Assembly (NCBI GenBank): GCA_964476835.1 | Contig: CAYZCE010000027.1 | Coordinates: 1-25,386 of the forward strand | From: PALSA-926 sp964476835 | GTDB lineage: Bacteria; Pseudomonadota; Alphaproteobacteria; Micavibrionales; UBA2020 | Reading direction: 5' to 3' | DNA length: 25,386 nucleotides | Shown: positions 23,764 to 25,386 of the stretch, in pieces | How positions within the stretch are numbered: the first letter of the stretch is position 1 | Layout of the letters: every line of letters begins with the position of its first letter | The notes under the pieces: model-generated | Seen by the model: the letters and a program-made list of their open reading frames with translations, nothing else | Told to the model about the DNA's origin: nothing | The model's database searches: none | Made by a program: the position numbers and the translations under genes

Positions 23764-25386
23764 ATGGGTGCGAATTTGCAGCATAAAACGGCAGGCCAAA
23801 AGTGGGTATACAGCTTCGGGCGCGACCTCTGCGAAGGTGACGCCACCCAGAAAAACCTGCTCGGCGGCAAGGGCGCCAACCTCGCGGAAATGAGCCGCCT
23901 CGCCCTCCCCGTTCCCCCCGGCTTCATCCTCTCGACCGAGGTCTGCGCCCACTTCTACCAGAACGGCAACAACTACCCCGCCGAGATCCGCGACCAAGTC
24001 AACGCCGCGCTGCAACAGGTCGAAAAAGAAACCGGCCGCGTCTTCGGCGATGCCAGCAAGCCGCTGCTGTTCGCCGTACGCTCCGGCGCGCGCGTCTCCA
24101 TGCCCGGCATGATGGATACCATTTTGAACATCGGCCTCAATGACGCAACTGTTGCGGGCCTCGCCGCAGGCAACGAGCGTTTCGCTTATGATTGTTACCG
24201 CCGCCTGATCCAGATGTACGGCGACGTCGTGATGGGCGTGGATCATGACCTCTTCGAAGATGTCATCGACACCCACAAACGCCGCAGCGGCCTGAAACAA
24301 GACACCGACATCGACGCCGAAGGCTGGAAAGACATCGTCGCGCAGTTCAAGGACATCGTGCAAAAGCACGCAGGCAAGCCCTTTCCGCAAGACGCCTACG
24401 ATCAACTGTGGGGCGCCGTCGGCGCTGTCTTCCATTCGTGGATGACGCCGCGCGCGGTGACGTATCGCAAGATCAATGACATCCCCGAAAGCTGGGGCAC
24501 TGCCGTCGCCGTGCAGGCCGTCGTCTTCGGCAACATGGGCGACGATTGCGCGACGGGCGTTGCCTTCACACGCAATCCCTCGACGGGTGAAAACGCTTTC
24601 TACGGCGAATATCTGGTGAACGCACAGGGCGAAGACGTCGTCGCCGGCATCCGCACGCCGCAGCCGCTGGACGAAATGAAAAAGCAGATGCCCGAGGTAT
24701 ACAAACAACTCGACGCCATCCGCCACAAGCTCGAGCAGCACTACAAGGATATGCAGGATATCGAGTTCACCATCCAGAACCAGAAACTCTACATGCTGCA
24801 AACCCGCAGCGGCAAGCGCACGGCGGCTGCCGCCCTGCGCTGCGCGGTTGAGATGGTCGACGAAGGCCTCATCAACAAGGAAACGGCGATCCAGCGCATC
24901 GCGCCCGCATCGCTCGATCAATTGCTGCACCCGACCATCGACCCCAAGGCGAAGAAGACCGTTCTCGCGACCGGCCTGCCCGCGTCCCCCGGCGCTGCGA
25001 TGGGCACCATCGTTTTTGATTCAGACGAAGCCGAGAAACTCGCCGCCGACGGCAAAAAAGTGATTTTGTGCCGCACCGAAACCAGCCCTGAAGACATCCA
25101 CGGCATGCACGCGGCGCAAGGTATTCTCACCTCGCGCGGCGGCATGACCAGCCACGCAGCGGTTGTCGCGCGCGGCATGGGCAAGCCCTGCGTCGCAGGC
25201 GCGGGCGATGTTTCCATCGACTACAAAACGCAAACGCTGGTCGCCAAGGGCCACACGCTCAAGGCTGGCGATGCCGTCACCCTCGACGGCTCGACGGGTG
25301 AAATCCTCATTGGCGAAGTCAAGATGCTCCAGCCCGCCCTCACCGATCATTTCCAGACCCTGATGGGCTGGGCCGACGCCGTGCGC
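23764..25386 (+). CDS. ppdK: Pyruvate, phosphate dikinase, N-terminal 541 residues (cut by window edge)
   Basis: Interconverts pyruvate, ATP and phosphate with PEP, AMP and pyrophosphate, serving gluconeogenesis or, in reverse, pyrophosphate-driven glycolysis. The ATP-grasp domain has LLGGKGANLAEM, LPVPPGFILSTEVC, FAVRSGARVSMPGMMDTILN and ATGVAFTRNPSTGE. DIEFTIQNQKLYMLQTRSGKRT ends that domain, and the swivelling phosphohistidine domain carries GGMTSHAAVVARGMGKPCV with catalytic H464. The C-terminal PEP/pyruvate TIM barrel lies beyond the window (full proteins are about 880-900 residues). The start at 23764 has AAGGAAG upstream. The gene is divergent from glyS. TRSGKR, rather than the pattern of PEP synthase, supports the dikinase assignment. 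The first partner gene for regulation (DUF299) is not seen. Confidence 0.96.
   Translation, partial: MGANLQHKTAGQKWVYSFGRDLCEGDATQKNLLGGKGANLAEMSRLALPVPPGFILSTEVCAHFYQNGNNYPAEIRDQVNAALQQVEKETGRVFGDASKPLLFAVRSGARVSMPGMMDTILNIGLNDATVAGLAAGNERFAYDCYRRLIQMYGDVVMGVDHDLFEDVIDTHKRRSGLKQDTDIDAEGWKDIVAQFKDIVQKHAGKPFPQDAYDQLWGAVGAVFHSWMTPRAVTYRKINDIPESWGTAVAVQAVVFGNMGDDCATGVAFTRNPSTGENAFYGEYLVNAQGEDVVAGIRTPQPLDEMKKQMPEVYKQLDAIRHKLEQHYKDMQDIEFTIQNQKLYMLQTRSGKRTAAAALRCAVEMVDEGLINKETAIQRIAPASLDQLLHPTIDPKAKKTVLATGLPASPGAAMGTIVFDSDEAEKLAADGKKVILCRTETSPEDIHGMHAAQGILTSRGGMTSHAAVVARGMGKPCVAGAGDVSIDYKTQTLVAKGHTLKAGDAVTLDGSTGEILIGEVKMLQPALTDHFQTLMGWADAVR

Noticed and set aside
23719..24930. 403-codon frame antisense to ppdK
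   Set aside because: The sense strand encodes clear PPDK motifs throughout.

Overview
This is a dense, GC-rich chromosomal segment of a Gram-negative bacterium, most likely an alphaproteobacterium. The supporting evidence is the lgt-midA-pgeF order facing ubiK-ybjN-proC, an LptD with the paired cysteines C152/C155, a separate yajC-secD-secF operon, and a RutE-type nitroreductase. I cannot place it to genus. No tRNA, rRNA, insertion sequence, phage gene or CRISPR array is visible, and no stretch over 300 bases lacks a gene. Nearly everything is housekeeping. The more unusual content is in 16.7-22.1 kb and in two intergenic dyads.

Layout: (1) 1-3066, minus strand: lgt, midA-like methyltransferase, pgeF and the start of prs, overlapping or closely packed. 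(2) 3210-4745, plus strand: ubiK, a YbjN protein and proC. (3) 4747-6002, minus strand: a nitroreductase then tsaB. (4) 6037-9390, plus strand: a deacetylase-like exported protein with an eroded active site, sodB, and an ABC-2 ATPase/permease pair. (5) 9391-12213, minus strand: yajC, secD, secF. (6) 12326-16728, minus strand: a RhlE-type helicase, lptD and an unrecognised membrane coiled-coil protein. (7) 16835-20259, plus strand: deoC and an ALDH16-type double-domain aldehyde dehydrogenase. (8) 20260-20907, minus strand: a short RNase D. (9) 21119-22062, plus strand: a eukaryote-like deoxynucleoside kinase and a 98-residue partner of unknown function, ending at a bidirectional terminator. (10) 22135-23688, minus strand: homodimer-type glycyl-tRNA synthetase. 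(11) 23764 to the end, plus strand: pyruvate phosphate dikinase, cut by the window edge.

How the genes fit together: lgt, secDF-yajC and lptD serve envelope biogenesis and export. deoC, ALDH16 and the deoxynucleoside kinase together suggest use of deoxynucleosides: the kinase salvages them, while deoC splits deoxyribose-5-phosphate and ALDH16 probably oxidises the acetaldehyde released. Three of the four tail-to-tail gene junctions have zero or one base between the stop codons, which indicates strong compaction. I see no clear new biological system. The best leads are the deoC/ALDH16/kinase neighbourhood, the 44-bp dyad before yajC, the promoter-overlapping dyad before deoC, and the degenerate deacetylase.
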